In this document: piece by piece, positions 49,789 through 59,059 of the stretch | Position numbering within the stretch: the stretch's first letter is position 1 | Layout of the letters: each line of letters starts with the position of its first letter | Source: Klebsiella variicola | GTDB taxonomy: Bacteria > Pseudomonadota > Gammaproteobacteria > Enterobacterales > Enterobacteriaceae | NCBI RefSeq assembly: GCF_000828055.2 | Contig: NZ_CP010523.2 | Location: 3,162,001 to 3,226,000, forward strand | Direction: 5' to 3' | Length of the DNA: 64,000 nt | Made by a program: the position numbers and the translations under genes | The notes under the pieces: generated by a model | Seen by the model: only the letters and a program-made list of their open reading frames with translations | Databases searched by the model: none | What the model was told of the DNA's origin: nothing

Positions 49789-51048
49789 TCAGGCAATCAA
49801 TATTGCCCGAATATCATTGACGTTGGTTAACGTCGGGCCGGTGATCAGCAAATCATTAAGCGCGTGAAAATAGCAGTAACTATCATGGCCATCCAGATAT
49901 TGCACTGCATTAAGACCGCTCAGCTTGCCGCGCGCAAGCGTATCCGGGAAGACGATCGCACCTGCGGCATCTTCTGTGCCATCAATACCATCGCTATCTC
50001 CCGCCATGGCCCAGATACCGTGTTCCCCCTGGAGCGCACAGGCCAGACTGAGTAAAAACTCGGTATTGCGGCCCCCTTTTCCAGGCGGAGTGTTGTTTAC
50101 TGTCACCGTGGTTTCGCCACCTGACAACAGTACAGCAGGCCCTGAAATCGGGTGACCATACTGCTTCGCCGATTTCGCCATACCGGCCATGACCACCGCC
50201 ACTTCCCTGCTTTCACCTTCTATCGCATCCCCCAAAATAAGGGGGGTGAGCCCATGTTGTCGTGCGGCCAGCCCCGCCGCCGCTAACGCCATCGCCGGCG
50301 TGGCGATAAGCCTGACCTCGCCTGTCGCGGCGTTTTCCACCGGGCCGGCCGGCTGGTTTAGCCGTTCGCTAACGGGCTTCGGGATCGCAATGCCATACCG
50401 CTGCAGTACCCGGAGCGCATCACGTGGTGCGCTGTTATCGGCAACGGTGGGGCCAGACGCTACGTCCGTCGGATCATCGCCAGGCACATCGCTGATAATC
50501 AGTGATACGATGCGCGCTGGTTGCGCCATGGTCGCCAGCTTTCCGCCTTTCACCGCTGAGAGATGACGACGTACCAGATTCATCTCTTTGATGCTGGCCC
50601 CGCTATGGAGCAGGGCCCGGGTGATGGTCTGCTTATCTGCCAGCGTTAACCCCGGGGCGGGCAGCGCCATCAGCGCCGATCCTCCCCCTGAAATCAATGC
50701 CAGCACCAGATCATCGGCAGTTAAACCGCGCAGCGTCTCCACAATCAGCATTGCGGCAACCTCGCTCATGGCATCTGATACGGGATGAGCCGCCTCAATA
50801 ATGCGGATGCGGCCCGCAGGAACCGCGTAACCGTAACGCGTCACCACCACGCCCGACACCGCCACATCCGGCCAGGCCGCATCCACGGCAGCCGCCATTG
50901 CCGCGGACGCTTTACCCGCACCGATCACCACACAACGGCCGCGAGGTTTTTCCGGCAGGTTAGCCAGGGTCACCGGCCCGGCGCGGGCACTGTTGACCGC
51001 ATGTTGAAAGATATCCTGCAGGATCTCTGCAGCCTGTTCGTTATTCAT
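49789..51048 (-). CDS. ttuD: Glycerate 2-kinase / hydroxypyruvate reductase-type MOFRL protein (TtuD-like)
   Basis: The 419-residue protein has the GckA/TtuD fold: GAGKASAAMAAAVD near residue 45, a central LISGGGSALMALP, and a C-terminal MOFRL domain with KGGRNTEFLLSLA and GDSDGIDGTEDAAGA. Members were named hydroxypyruvate reductase in Agrobacterium tartrate clusters but most characterised ones are glycerate 2-kinases. It is two bases downstream of the tartrate dehydrogenase-like gene. Last gene of the cluster. Confidence 0.85.
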   Translation of the reverse strand: MNNEQAAEILQDIFQHAVNSARAGPVTLANLPEKPRGRCVVIGAGKASAAMAAAVDAAWPDVAVSGVVVTRYGYAVPAGRIRIIEAAHPVSDAMSEVAAMLIVETLRGLTADDLVLALISGGGSALMALPAPGLTLADKQTITRALLHSGASIKEMNLVRRHLSAVKGGKLATMAQPARIVSLIISDVPGDDPTDVASGPTVADNSAPRDALRVLQRYGIAIPKPVSERLNQPAGPVENAATGEVRLIATPAMALAAAGLAARQHGLTPLILGDAIEGESREVAVVMAGMAKSAKQYGHPISGPAVLLSGGETTVTVNNTPPGKGGRNTEFLLSLACALQGEHGIWAMAGDSDGIDGTEDAAGAIVFPDTLARGKLSGLNAVQYLDGHDSYCYFHALNDLLITGPTLTNVNDIRAILIA

Positions 51049-51050
51049 GG

Positions 51051-52139
51051 TTATGCGGTCTCGGCAATGTCAGCTTTAGCGTCAATGTAGTGCACCACGG
51101 CGCGTGTCACCTCCGCGGTATTGGCTGAGCCACCGACATCTGGCGTCAGAATGCCTTTTTCACACACATACTCAATGCTTTCCATAATCAGCGCAGCGGC
51201 ATGGCGTTCGCCCAGATGTTCAAGCATCTGTACCGCGGTCCAGAAAGTGGCAATGGGGTTCGCAATCCCTTTGCCGGTGATATCGAATGCGGAACCATGG
51301 ATCGGTTCGAACATGGAAGGGAAGCGGCGTTCAGGATCAATATTCGCGGTCGGCGCTACGCCCAGACTACCCGCCAGCGCGCCAGCCAGATCGGAAAGGA
51401 TATCGGCGTGCAGATTGGTGGCAACGATGGTATCCAGGGTCTGGGGATGCAACGTCATACGGTGCGTCATGGCATCGACCAACATTTTGTCCCACTGCAC
51501 ATCCGGGAATTCCTGCGCCACTTCAGCGGCAATCTCATCCCACATCACCATACCATGGCGCTGGGCGTTGGATTTGGTCACCACGGTCAGCAGCTTACGT
51601 GGACGGGACTGCGCCAGTCTGAAGGCATAGCGCATAATGCGTGTCACCCCAACACGGGTAAAGATTGCCACTTCGGTACCGACTTCTTCAGGTAAACCAC
51701 GGTGCGTACGGCCGCCGTTACCAGAATATTCACCTTCGGAGTTTTCGCGCACGATGACCCAGTCAAGATCGCCAGGCCCGCGGTTGCGCAGCGGTGAGGT
51801 GACGCCCGGCAGAATTTTGGTGGGTCGCACATTGGCGTACTGGTCAAAGCCCTGGCAAATAGGCAGCCGCAGGCCCCAGAGTGTGATGTGGTCAGGGACA
51901 TCCGGTGCCCCCACCGCGCCGAAGTAAATGGCATCGAATGCTTTCAGCATGTTCAGTCCTTCTTCCGGCATCATCACGCCATGTTTTTTGTAATAGTCTG
52001 ACCCCCAGTCAAAGGTCTCTATATCAAATTTCAGTTGCGGATCGTGGCGCGTCAGCGCGTGCAAGACTTCAATACCTGCCGAAATGACTTCCGGTCCGAT
52101 ACCGTCCGCAGGGATGGCAGCAATTTTGTAGTGACGCAT
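51051..52139 (-). CDS. ttuC: Tartrate/D-malate dehydrogenase (TtuC/DmlA-like)
   Basis: The 362-residue decarboxylating beta-hydroxyacid dehydrogenase starts MRHYKIAAIPADGIGPEVIS. It shows the family signature around VATNLHADILSDLAGALAGS and the NAD site HGSAFDITGKGIANP. The substrate loop (PICQGFDQYANVRPTK) is of the tartrate/D-malate type rather than the IPMDH type. Neighbours (TtuB-like carrier, TtuD-like kinase) favour tartrate; D-malate oxidation is also possible. Confidence 0.87.
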   Translation of the reverse strand: MRHYKIAAIPADGIGPEVISAGIEVLHALTRHDPQLKFDIETFDWGSDYYKKHGVMMPEEGLNMLKAFDAIYFGAVGAPDVPDHITLWGLRLPICQGFDQYANVRPTKILPGVTSPLRNRGPGDLDWVIVRENSEGEYSGNGGRTHRGLPEEVGTEVAIFTRVGVTRIMRYAFRLAQSRPRKLLTVVTKSNAQRHGMVMWDEIAAEVAQEFPDVQWDKMLVDAMTHRMTLHPQTLDTIVATNLHADILSDLAGALAGSLGVAPTANIDPERRFPSMFEPIHGSAFDITGKGIANPIATFWTAVQMLEHLGERHAAALIMESIEYVCEKGILTPDVGGSANTAEVTRAVVHYIDAKADIAETA

Positions 52140-52153
52140 CGTTACTTCTCCAG

Positions 52154-53464
52154 TTAATGAGTATGAGGATGTGGAAGCTCTGCCGTCGGTGATTTGTTCG
52201 CTCTGGCAGAAAGAATCACGACCACGAGGGCCGAGAGCGCCAGCAATCCGGCGACAAAATACAGGCCCCAGCTGTAGCTACCGGTTTGCTCGCGGATCAC
52301 GCCAATCATCATCGGGCCGACGAAACCGCCGAGGTTGCCGATGGAGTTGATAGCGGCAATGCCAGCGGCCGCAGCCGGGCCGCTGAGGAACAGGGTTGGC
52401 ATGCTCCACAGAGGGGGTTTTGATGCGCTAATCCCCACAGTGACCAGCGTTAAGGCAAGCATCACGGTAAACAATGTGCTGACGTTACCGGCGTATATCA
52501 GCCCGGCAACCGCCAGCAGGCAGGCGCCAATGACGTGCCAGCTGCGCTCTTTGGTTCGATCGGAATGACGCGCCCAGAGGATCATGGCGATGACGCCGAT
52601 CACCGCCGGAAAAGCGTTCAGGAAACCAATCTCCAGCGAGGAAGCACCGAAACTGCGAATAATCTGCGGGGACCAGATGCCAAGCGTATACAGCCCGGCG
52701 GAGGTACCGAAATAGACCAGCGCCAGCGCCAGGACGCGTATATCCGCCAGTCCCCGCCATGCGCTGGAATGGCTCTGTTTTGCCGCCCGCGCCCGCTCCT
52801 CGGCATGCATGGTGTTTTCCAGCCAGGCACGCTCTTGATCAGTCAGCCATTTGGCCTTGGCCGGACGATCCGTCAGGAAGAACAGAACCACAACACCGAG
52901 CACCAGCGCCGGCAAAGCTTCCAGTACAAACATCCACTGCCAGCCGGCGTAGCCAAGGAAGCCATGCATCTCCAGCAGTGCGGCCGAAACCGGCGATCCC
53001 AGTGCTGTCGACAGGGGAGCTGCGGCCATAAAGATGGCAGTGACCTGCGCACGCCTGGCGGCAGGAAACCAGTAGCTGAGATAGAGAATGATACCCGGGA
53101 AGAAACCGGCTTCCGCCACGCCGAGCAGAAAACGCAGAATGTAGAAGCTCGTCGTGCCCTGCACAAAAGCCATGCAGCCAGAGACGAACCCCCAGGTGAT
53201 CATGACGCGGGCGATCCAGATACGGGCACCCACTTTATGGAGAATTAAGTTTGACGGCACCTCAAACAGAAAGTAACCCAGGAAGAAAATGCCGGCGCCC
53301 AGCCCAAAAACGGTGGGTGAAAACCCCAGGTCCTGGTTCATGGTCAGGGCGGCAAAGCCAATATTGACGCGGTCAAGGAAGGCAATGAAGTACAGCAGCA
53401 TGATGAAAGGAATAATGCGCAGGGTAACTTTGCGCATCACCTTCTTTTCGAGGTCGTTATTCAT
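52154..53464 (-). CDS. ttuB: MFS anion:cation symporter (TtuB-like tartrate carrier)
   Basis: The protein of about 436 residues has twelve hydrophobic helices and the ACS-family start (RKVTLRIIPFIMLLYFIAFL, DRVNIGFAALTMNQDLGFSP). The typical loop motif is followed by LFEVPSNLILHKVGARIWIA. An ATG five codons upstream (53479) lacks a ribosome site, while GGAG lies before ATG 53464. It is the first gene of the ttuBCD operon and is divergent from a LysR gene, so tartrate or a related hydroxy-acid is the likely substrate. Confidence 0.85.
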   Translation of the reverse strand: MNNDLEKKVMRKVTLRIIPFIMLLYFIAFLDRVNIGFAALTMNQDLGFSPTVFGLGAGIFFLGYFLFEVPSNLILHKVGARIWIARVMITWGFVSGCMAFVQGTTSFYILRFLLGVAEAGFFPGIILYLSYWFPAARRAQVTAIFMAAAPLSTALGSPVSAALLEMHGFLGYAGWQWMFVLEALPALVLGVVVLFFLTDRPAKAKWLTDQERAWLENTMHAEERARAAKQSHSSAWRGLADIRVLALALVYFGTSAGLYTLGIWSPQIIRSFGASSLEIGFLNAFPAVIGVIAMILWARHSDRTKERSWHVIGACLLAVAGLIYAGNVSTLFTVMLALTLVTVGISASKPPLWSMPTLFLSGPAAAAGIAAINSIGNLGGFVGPMMIGVIREQTGSYSWGLYFVAGLLALSALVVVILSARANKSPTAELPHPHTH

Positions 53465-53592
53465 GACGGGATGCTCCATAGTGATGTAGGGTTGTTATCG
53501 TTTTGTAATAATCCCAGTATGAAGTTTTGAACCGCTTTATCATCGGCACAGCTTTATATAAATAATTTGTATAATCAGGTTTTGGTGAAAAA

Positions 53593-54501
53593 ATGGATAT
53601 AAATCAGCTACGTTGCTTTGTGGTATTAGGTGATGAGCTTCACTTTGGCCGGGCTGCCCGTAAACTCGAAATGATGCCTGCGTCACTGAGTCGCTTCATC
53701 AAACTGCTGGAAGATGATTTGGGGATCAGGCTACTGAATCGATCGACCCGCAACGTGTCGCTAACACCTGAAGGCGCCGCCTTTTTAAATGAGGCCAAAA
53801 CGGTCATTGCTGATTTCGATGCGCTACGGCAGCGATTCCGGAAAAATAGCCTGTTGCAGAAAAGAACGTTGCGGATCGGGGCTATCGACAGCGCAGCCAA
53901 AGGATTACTTCCTGAATTGCTTAATCTTTTCGTCAGGCGTTTTCCTGAAGCAGATATTCATCTTACAGAAGATAAATCTCACAAACTTATCCCCCGACTC
54001 ATTTCAGGGTGGCTGGATGTGGTTTTTGTGCGCCCGCCGGAACACATTGATGCCATGCTGACAACGCGATTTATCGCCAATGAAACTTGCGTGCTCGCCG
54101 TGCCCACTAACCACCGGCTGGTCAGTTATGATGAAGTCAGTATCGATGACTTTCGGCACGAGCCTGTTATCTTGCCGGAAAGACGCACCCGGCGTCACAG
54201 CCATGACCTGACAATGAATATTTTCAAGGAAGGTGGCAGCATGCCTGTTATCGCGCAGTATGCTGAAGAGAAGCAGACTATCCTGAGTTTTGTTGCCGCA
54301 GGACTCGGCATTGCTCTGGTGCCTGCGTCCTATAAAGACATGAATGCGGACGGCGTGAAATACCTTGCGCTCACGCCCAAAAAACATATCGAAGGCCTTC
54401 CCCTCAGCGCGATGTGGCATCAGGGAAATAACAATATCTATGTACGATCCCTGCTGGAGATACTTTCCGACAACATCGACGAGCTGACCCGTGATTTGTG
54501 A
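53593..54501 (+). CDS. ttuA: LysR-type regulator of the tartrate cluster (TtuA-like)
   Basis: The 302-residue LTTR has the HTH at residues 1-60 (MDINQLRCFVVLGDELHFGR, KLEMMPASLSRFIKLLED) and a BenM-like effector domain (LRIGAIDSAAKGLLPELLNL). It is divergent from the MFS carrier with 128 bases between starts, the classic arrangement for LysR control. The AT-rich spacer around 53520-53580 should hold the operator. Similarity to TtuA is by position and family. Confidence 0.8.
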   Translation: MDINQLRCFVVLGDELHFGRAARKLEMMPASLSRFIKLLEDDLGIRLLNRSTRNVSLTPEGAAFLNEAKTVIADFDALRQRFRKNSLLQKRTLRIGAIDSAAKGLLPELLNLFVRRFPEADIHLTEDKSHKLIPRLISGWLDVVFVRPPEHIDAMLTTRFIANETCVLAVPTNHRLVSYDEVSIDDFRHEPVILPERRTRRHSHDLTMNIFKEGGSMPVIAQYAEEKQTILSFVAAGLGIALVPASYKDMNADGVKYLALTPKKHIEGLPLSAMWHQGNNNIYVRSLLEILSDNIDELTRDL

Positions 54502-54544
54502 CGAACAAGATGATTGTTGCGCCAGGGCGGCAGCACGCGAGAAT

Positions 54545-55003
54545 TTAGCTCGGTTGCTGCAAACTGTCGGCGTATTTGCGCGTTAAGCGAAACAGCGCTT
54601 GCACCTCCTCTTCCGGCCACTGCGCCAGCACCTGATTCATTAACCGCCGCCGCGCTACCGCAATACTGTCGATCATCTGTTGTCCGCTGGCGCTAAGCGT
54701 CACTTCGCTGATCCGTCGGTCATGACGGTTAGATTGCTTACAGGCGAGTCCCTGGGCTTCCAGTTTTTTCACCTGGCGGCTGACGGTGGTGTAATCGCGC
54801 CCTAAATGATCCGCCAGCTCAACAACTCCCACCGGGCCATGGCGTCCTACCGCCACCAGCAGCGGAAACAGCATCTGTTCCAGCTGGACGCCGGCCGCCT
54901 GGAGGATTTGCTCGTCGCGCAGCGGCTGGTTCATCACGCTGATGATATCCAGTAGCGCGCCGTGAAAGTCGGTAATGTCGTAGTCATTATGTGCATCTTG
55001 CAT
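54545..55003 (-). CDS. MarR family regulator
   Basis: The 152-residue protein has a winged helix at about residues 50-120 (GVVELADHLGRDYTTVSRQV, KKLEAQGLACKQSNRHDRRI) typical of MarR, with N- and C-terminal dimer helices. It is divergent from a quinone-oxidoreductase gene, and a perfect palindrome lies between them. It is likely an autorepressor that also controls the neighbour. The ligand is unknown. Confidence 0.88.
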   Translation of the reverse strand: MQDAHNDYDITDFHGALLDIISVMNQPLRDEQILQAAGVQLEQMLFPLLVAVGRHGPVGVVELADHLGRDYTTVSRQVKKLEAQGLACKQSNRHDRRISEVTLSASGQQMIDSIAVARRRLMNQVLAQWPEEEVQALFRLTRKYADSLQQPS

Positions 55004-55036
55004 ATATTAATTTTCCGCGTATAGTGCTGCAAACAA

Positions 55037-55055
55037 TATGTGTATTTTACACATA
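55037..55055. promoter_or_regulatory. Perfect palindrome, probable MarR operator
   Basis: TATGTGTA at 55037-55044 and TACACATA at 55048-55055 are exact reverse complements separated by three T residues. The site lies midway in the 73-base gap between the divergent MarR and oxidoreductase genes, next to AGGAGA at 55065-55070, so it can control both. Confidence 0.75.
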
Positions 55056-55076
55056 ATTCCCGACAGGAGATAATTT

Positions 55077-56024
55077 ATGAAAGCAGCCGTGGTTTTTGAC
55101 CTCGCAGAAGGCCCGGTTTGGGCCGATTTTATCGACCCGCAGCCCGCGCCCGGCCAGACGATCATTGACGTCCGCGCCGCCGCGCTGAGCCATGTGGTTA
55201 AGGCCCGCGCATCCGGACGCCATTACAGCTTCGACGGCAATCTGCCCTTTGTGCCCGGTATCGATGGCGTCGGCACCACACCTCAGGGCCAGCGCGTCTA
55301 TTTCGCCTTCCCCACCGTCCCCTTCGGCAGTATGGCGCAGCAGGCGCCGGTTGCCCTGCAGAGTTGCCTGCCGGTGCCGGATGCGCTCGATGATGTTAGC
55401 GCCGCGGCGATGGCCAATCCCGGCATGTCCGCGTGGGCGTCTCTGGTGACTCGCGCCCAGATCCAGGCCGGTGAAACGGTGCTGATTAACGGCGCCACCG
55501 GCAGCGCCGGTCAGTTGGCGGTGCAGATTGCCCGCTATCTGGGAGCGAAAAGAATCATTGCAACCGGACGGAATGCGCAGACGCTGGCGGCGCTGGACGC
55601 CGATGAGTGTATTCAGTTAACCGCTGATGATAAAACCTTGAGCGGGCAATTTTCAGCGACCAGCGCTGCGCAGATTGACGTGGTCATCGATTACCTGTGG
55701 GGACACAGCGCGGAAGTGTTATTGCCGGCCCTGGCGAAATATACCCCAGCCGGCAGACCGGTGCGCTATGTGCAGGTGGGGTCCCTGGCTGGCGCCGATA
55801 TCGCGTTAAATGGCGCAGTTCTGCGTTCCGCACCGCTCGTGCTGATGGGCAGCGGTATCGGTAGCCTGTCGATGCCGCAGCTGCTGGCGGCGACAGGTGA
55901 AATGCTGCAGGCGGCGGTGCCGGGTAAATTCACCATCGCCACCACCCCGCGGCCGCTGCAGGAGATCGCGGCGGCCTGGCCGCGGGACGACAGTCAGAAG
56001 CGTACGGTTTTCACCCTCGGATAA
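55077..56024 (+). CDS. Zinc-independent quinone oxidoreductase-like MDR protein
   Basis: The 315-residue medium-chain reductase has the GroES-like N-terminus (AALSHVVKARASGRHYSFDG, LPFVPGIDGVG) and a Rossmann domain with the NADPH loop INGATGSAGQLAVQIARYLG near residue 140. The Cys/His/Glu zinc ligands of alcohol dehydrogenases are absent, as in QOR-type enzymes. AGGAGA precedes the ATG. Control by the divergent MarR protein suggests a response to quinones, aldehydes or related electrophiles. Confidence 0.85.
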   Translation: MKAAVVFDLAEGPVWADFIDPQPAPGQTIIDVRAAALSHVVKARASGRHYSFDGNLPFVPGIDGVGTTPQGQRVYFAFPTVPFGSMAQQAPVALQSCLPVPDALDDVSAAAMANPGMSAWASLVTRAQIQAGETVLINGATGSAGQLAVQIARYLGAKRIIATGRNAQTLAALDADECIQLTADDKTLSGQFSATSAAQIDVVIDYLWGHSAEVLLPALAKYTPAGRPVRYVQVGSLAGADIALNGAVLRSAPLVLMGSGIGSLSMPQLLAATGEMLQAAVPGKFTIATTPRPLQEIAAAWPRDDSQKRTVFTLG

Positions 56025-56154
56025 AAAATCGCTTCCGCACAAAAGATGGGGTTGATATCTTAAATGAGAAATATTATCTTTCTCATTACTGAATAGTTGA
56101 GTAAATAACTCAGGTATTCAGTACGACATTGCTCACATTGCTTCCAGTATTTTT

Positions 56155-56180
56155 GCCCGCACTTGTGCGGGCTTTTTTTT
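56155..56180 (+). terminator. Strong rho-independent terminator
   Basis: GCCCGCA at 56155-56161 pairs with TGCGGGC at 56166-56172 and is followed by eight T residues. It lies 130 bases after the oxidoreductase gene and probably ends its transcript. Confidence 0.85.
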
Positions 56181-56597
56181 ACTGGCGACACACCTCACGC
56201 ACCAGTTGCCGCAGCCAGCAGTGGCCCGGCGCCTGCTCCAGACGACATACGGCGCGGCATTGTTCTCCGTCACGCGGCGGGAGAACGCTCGCTGGTCGTC
56301 CCTCCAATAACGCGGTCGCGGAACAGTGCCTGCAGAGGGATCGGTGGGCCGCTATTTTTCATTACACCAATTTCCAGAACGGCGTTCTCCTCGCGCAGAA
56401 GGAGGGCATCTTTTATGCCAAAAACCACGAAGCGCCGGGTTAGCCCTGGCGCCTGTCACCTCGCGGCGCGGCCTGTCATCGGCCTCTTCCAGCCGCTCTT
56501 TTGCTTCATCCCCGCCCTTTTCGTTCAAAATTTATGAACTATGTAAATCGCGATGAAGAAATATGTTTAAACGTCAACATTTCTATGTAAATATTAA

Positions 56598-56620
56598 GGC
56601 GAATGATAACTATTCTTTTT
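56598..56620 (+). promoter_or_regulatory. Candidate Fur box of fiu
   Basis: The segment around AATGATAACTATTC (56602-56615) matches the core of the Fur consensus (AATGATAATCATTA) at most positions, within AT-rich DNA 105-125 bases before the fiu start. Iron repression is expected from the gene family. Confidence 0.65.
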
Positions 56621-56725
56621 ATCATTTATAGAATCACACCGGGTCAGCGCAAGCCAGACGACGAAAAACGTCGCTTTTGCGCGGTGTGGTATGTGCTCAT
56701 AACAAAAAATAAGCCTGCATTTATC

Positions 56726-59011
56726 ATGGAAAAAAACGCTTCTCTGCCGTTTGGCAGTTTCAACTCATTGGCATTGTTTACGGGTCTGTGTCTGGGGGCC
56801 TCACCGGCAACGGGCACCGCAGCGGAAAAATCAGTCAAAAATAGTGAAGAGACGCTGGTGGTGGAAGCCACTCCGCCCTCACTCTACTCTCCCGGCGCCT
56901 CCGCCGATCCCAAGTTCAATAAACCGCTGGTCGATACCACCCGCACCATCACCGTGATCCCGGAACAGGTGATTAAAGATCAGGGCGTCACCAACCTGAC
57001 TGACGCCCTCAAAAACGTCCCCGGCGTCGGGGCGTTTTATGCCGGCGAGAATGGCAGTTCAACCACCGGGGATGCCATCTACATGCGCGGCGTGGATACC
57101 TCTAACAGCATCTATGTGGACGGCATCCGCGACATCGGCAGTGTGACGCGCGATACCTTCAATACCCAGCAGGTGGAAGTCATCAAAGGACCCGCCGGCA
57201 CGGACTATGGCCGCAGCGCGCCCTCCGGATCGATCAATATGATCAGCAAGCAGCCGCGCCTTGACTCCGGGATCGACGGTTCGGCCAGCATCGGCAGCGC
57301 CTGGTCGCGTCGGGGAACGCTCGACCTGAACCAGGCGTTTAGCGACAACGCCGCGTTCCGTCTGAACCTGATGGGGGAAAAAACTCATGACGCCGGTCGG
57401 GACCGCATTGAAAACGAACGCTATGGCATCGCGCCATCGCTGGCCTTCGGACTCGATACCCCAACTCGTCTGTATCTGAACTATCTGCACGTCCGGCAGA
57501 ACAACACCCCGGATGGCGGGATCCCCACCGTCGGCCTGCCGGGCTATTCGGCACCTTCGCCGAAATATGCCGCGCTCAATTCCGCCGGGAAGGTGGATAC
57601 CAACAATTTCTATGGCACCGACTCCGATTATGATAAATCCACCACCGACAGCGGCACCCTGCGCTTCGAACACGATCTGACGGACAATACCACCGTGCGC
57701 AATACCACCCGTTGGTCGCGGGTGAAACAGGAGTATCTTTTGACCGCGGTGATGGGCGGCGCGAGCAATATCACCGCCCCCGATATCAATGACGTCAACA
57801 CCTGGAGCTGGTCGCGTCTGGTTAATACCAAAGATGTCAGCAACCGCATTCTGACCAACCAGACCAATATCACCTCGACCTTCAATACCGGCTCGATAGG
57901 CCATGACGTCAGCGCCGGCGTGGAGTTTACCCGGGAAAACCAGACCAACTATGGCGTTAACGCCATGACCGCGCCGGCGGTGAATCTCTACCATCCGGTG
58001 AGCAACCTGTCGATTGGCGGGCTGGACAGAAACGGGGCGAACGCCAACGGCCAGACCGATACCTTCGGGATTTATGCCTTCGATACGCTGACGCTGACCG
58101 AACGGATTGAGGTCAACGGCGGGCTACGTCTCGACAATTATCATACTAAATATGACAGCGCCACCGCCTGCGGCGGCAGCGGACGCGGGGCTATCGCCTG
58201 CCCGCCCGGCCAGTCGACGGGCAGCCCGGTCACCACCGTGGATACCGCCAAATCCGGCAATCTGGTTAACTGGAAAGCCGGGGCACTGTACCGCTTAACC
58301 GAGCAGGGCAATGTCTACGTCAACTACGCCATCTCACAGCAGCCGCCGGGGGGCAGCAGTTTCGCCCTGGCCGCCAGCGGTAGCGGCAACAGCGCCAACC
58401 GAACCGACTTTAAGCCACAGAAGGCGAAATCCAGCGAGCTGGGCACCAAGTGGCAAATCTTCAACAACCGTCTGCTGCTCAGCGCGGCGTTATTCCGTAC
58501 CGATATTGAAAACGAAGTGGCCGCCAACGATGACGGAACCTGGTCGCAGTACGGCAAAAAGCGCGTGGAGGGGTATGAGCTCTCCGCGACCGGAAACCTG
58601 ACCCCGGACTGGACGATCATCGCCGGCTACACGCAGCAGCATGCGACGGTGACGGAGGGGCAGAATGTGGCGCAGGATGGTTCTTCCGCGCTGGCCTACA
58701 CTCCGAAACATGCCTTTACGCTGTGGACGCAGTATCAGGCCACCAGCGATTTGTCCGTCGGCGGCGGTGTGCGCTATGTCGGAAGCCTGCGCCGGGGCAG
58801 CGATGGCGCGGTCGGTACCCCGGATCACACCGAGGGCTACTGGGTCGCCGACGCCAAACTGGGCTATCGGGTCAACAGCAACCTCGATCTGCAGCTCAAT
58901 ATGTACAACCTGTTTGATACCGATTACGTGGCCTCCATCAACAAGAGCGGCTATCGCTATCATCCGGGCGAACCCCGTACCTTTATGCTGACGGCGAACG
59001 TCCACTTCTGA
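56726..59011 (+). CDS. fiu: Fiu, catecholate siderophore TonB-dependent receptor
   Basis: The 761-residue outer-membrane receptor closely follows E. coli Fiu. It has a signal peptide (to about residue 30), a TonB-box-like EETLVVEA, the plug domain (TTRTITVIPEQVIKDQGVTN, VEVIKGPAGTDYGRSAPSGS) and a 22-strand barrel ending in aromatic HF. Fiu takes up iron with catechol monomers such as dihydroxybenzoylserine and also imports catechol-bearing cephalosporins such as cefiderocol. ATG 56726 gives the family N-terminus (MEKNASLP...); an ATG at 56603 lies inside the Fur box and was rejected. piuC follows. Confidence 0.95.
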   Translation: MEKNASLPFGSFNSLALFTGLCLGASPATGTAAEKSVKNSEETLVVEATPPSLYSPGASADPKFNKPLVDTTRTITVIPEQVIKDQGVTNLTDALKNVPGVGAFYAGENGSSTTGDAIYMRGVDTSNSIYVDGIRDIGSVTRDTFNTQQVEVIKGPAGTDYGRSAPSGSINMISKQPRLDSGIDGSASIGSAWSRRGTLDLNQAFSDNAAFRLNLMGEKTHDAGRDRIENERYGIAPSLAFGLDTPTRLYLNYLHVRQNNTPDGGIPTVGLPGYSAPSPKYAALNSAGKVDTNNFYGTDSDYDKSTTDSGTLRFEHDLTDNTTVRNTTRWSRVKQEYLLTAVMGGASNITAPDINDVNTWSWSRLVNTKDVSNRILTNQTNITSTFNTGSIGHDVSAGVEFTRENQTNYGVNAMTAPAVNLYHPVSNLSIGGLDRNGANANGQTDTFGIYAFDTLTLTERIEVNGGLRLDNYHTKYDSATACGGSGRGAIACPPGQSTGSPVTTVDTAKSGNLVNWKAGALYRLTEQGNVYVNYAISQQPPGGSSFALAASGSGNSANRTDFKPQKAKSSELGTKWQIFNNRLLLSAALFRTDIENEVAANDDGTWSQYGKKRVEGYELSATGNLTPDWTIIAGYTQQHATVTEGQNVAQDGSSALAYTPKHAFTLWTQYQATSDLSVGGGVRYVGSLRRGSDGAVGTPDHTEGYWVADAKLGYRVNSNLDLQLNMYNLFDTDYVASINKSGYRYHPGEPRTFMLTANVHF

Positions 59012-59059
59012 GTCTGTGCGTGGGGCCGTTGCGCCCCACCTTTTAGAGAGAACACCGCG

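Larger units (their letters stand above)
56025..56725. other. 700-base region between oxidoreductase and fiu
   Basis: The region holds the terminator at 56155-56180, the Fur-box promoter area at about 56598-56620, and between them GC-rich DNA without a confirmed gene. The most coding-like piece is a reverse-strand frame from a GTG at 56428 to a stop at 56270 (52 residues; contains LLLREENAVLEIGVMKNSGP). It has no good ribosome-binding site and no product I recognise. It may be a gene remnant or a repeated intergenic element. Confidence 0.45.

Noticed and set aside
57059-57994. 311-codon reverse open frame inside fiu
   Set aside because: It is antisense to the receptor gene, whose sequence follows E. 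coli Fiu throughout.
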